DNA from: Calothrix sp. MO_167.B12
Lineage (GTDB): Bacteria; Cyanobacteriota; Cyanobacteriia; Cyanobacteriales; Nostocaceae
Direction: 5' to 3'
Assembly: GCA_030066045.1 (NCBI GenBank)
Contig: JASJCJ010000023.1
Span: 1 to 52,777, forward strand
DNA: 52,777 bases
This document shows positions 52,651 through 52,777 of this stretch, piece by piece; within the stretch, counting starts at the first letter, position 1; each line of letters begins with the position of its first letter. The position numbers and the translations under genes are program-made. The notes beneath the pieces were generated by a model. That model saw only the letters and a list, made by a program, of their open reading frames with translations. It had not been told where the DNA came from and did no database searches.

Positions 52651-52777
52651 ACCAGCGTTGTCAGTGTCTCCGGGCTCGCGTCTGGAACGGACTTTCCAAG
52701 GGTTTGAGACCCCGACTGAATCTTCTGATTCAGTCGCTCGTGTTCAGGAGGAGTCACAATCTCCTTCTGAACACTGT
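52646..52777 (+). ncRNA. IscB-associated omega RNA (HEARO)-like structured RNA, copy 2, 3' incomplete
   Basis: Stems in order: GACGC/GCGTtGTC around ACCA (52646-52662); GGAA/TTCC around CGGACT (52684-52697); AAGGGT (52698-52703), then exactly 10 nt ending CCCC; GACTGAATC/GATTCAGTC (52714-52735); GCTC (52736-52739); GTGTTCAG-AGGAG with CTCCT-CTGAACAC (52740-52774). The same order, spacings and unpaired blocks are found at 8021-8195, where stem sequences differ. An iscB gene would be expected just beyond the right edge. Confidence 0.6.

Noticed and set aside
52371-52757. Long frames on both strands with SASPCLRV or ETRRHGD repeats
   Set aside because: An 8-bp tandem array without stops gives open frames in several phases; no real gene.

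Overview
The window is chromosomal DNA of a filamentous, probably heterocyst-forming cyanobacterium (Nostocales-like). Evidence: petE (plastocyanin), psbV, ycf3, raf1, clpR-clpP3 and a cyanobacterial-type ftsI; many HIP1 palindromes (GCGATCGC); heptamer repeats of the STRR type typical of heterocystous genomes; an xisI homologue; and dense small inverted-repeat elements (MITEs). It is mostly ordinary core chromosome with long intergenic stretches colonised by repeats and decayed insertion sequences. I saw no tRNA, rRNA or CRISPR array.

Layout. 1-1.2 kb: accessory genes (3' end of a ribbon-helix-helix protein, Uma2-type nuclease, 5'-truncated xisI). 1.4-7.7 kb: RppA-like response regulator, gatC, ycf3, secreted CsgG-domain protein, FHA-GAF adenylate cyclase. 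8.0-8.5 kb: remnant of an IscB (ISC) element with a well-folded upstream RNA. 8.7-16.2 kb: petE, psbV, decayed MFS gene, SLC12-like transporter, ftsI and an FtsL-like gene. 16.2-18.7 kb: repeats, IS200/IS605 remnants, a small lipoprotein and a small conserved protein. 18.7-29.9 kb: glgB, DUF4189 protein, serine/threonine kinase pseudogene, msrB, OpuC-type ABC operon, GT4 glycosyltransferase, tldD. 30-36.3 kb: DUF2079 protein, C39-like peptidase pair, recR, DnaJ-TPR protein, clpR-clpP3. 36.5-43.6 kb: 69-bp tandem repeats, vWA protein, broken YoeB-like toxin with intact antitoxin, large GIY-YIG protein, raf1, HAD phosphatase and UbiA prenyltransferase. 44.9-52.3 kb: NarL-type two-component pair, three small exported proteins (two Spy/CpxP-like) and a DUF1800-DUF1501 pair. 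The right edge carries minisatellites and what looks like a second copy of the IscB-associated RNA.

Functional threads. Photosynthesis and carbon metabolism are represented by plastocyanin, cytochrome c550, PSI assembly (Ycf3), Rubisco assembly (Raf1) and glycogen branching (GlgB). Protein quality control is represented by ClpR/ClpP3, DnaJ-TPR, MsrB and TldD. Envelope functions include FtsI/FtsL, Spy-like proteins, CsgG and DUF1800/DUF1501.

The most interesting observation is a pair of RNA-like elements (8021-8195 and 52646-52777). Their primary sequences differ, but they share a series of hairpins with compensatory stem changes and identical unpaired blocks (AAGGGT and GCTC, with exactly 10 nt between AAGGGT and the next hairpin). 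The first lies directly upstream of a frameshifted IscB C-terminus, so I interpret both as IscB-type omega RNAs (HEARO). A second notable locus is 38107-38549, where a duplicated raf1 3' end, itself split by a MITE with a 7-bp target duplication, has replaced the 3' half of a toxin gene.
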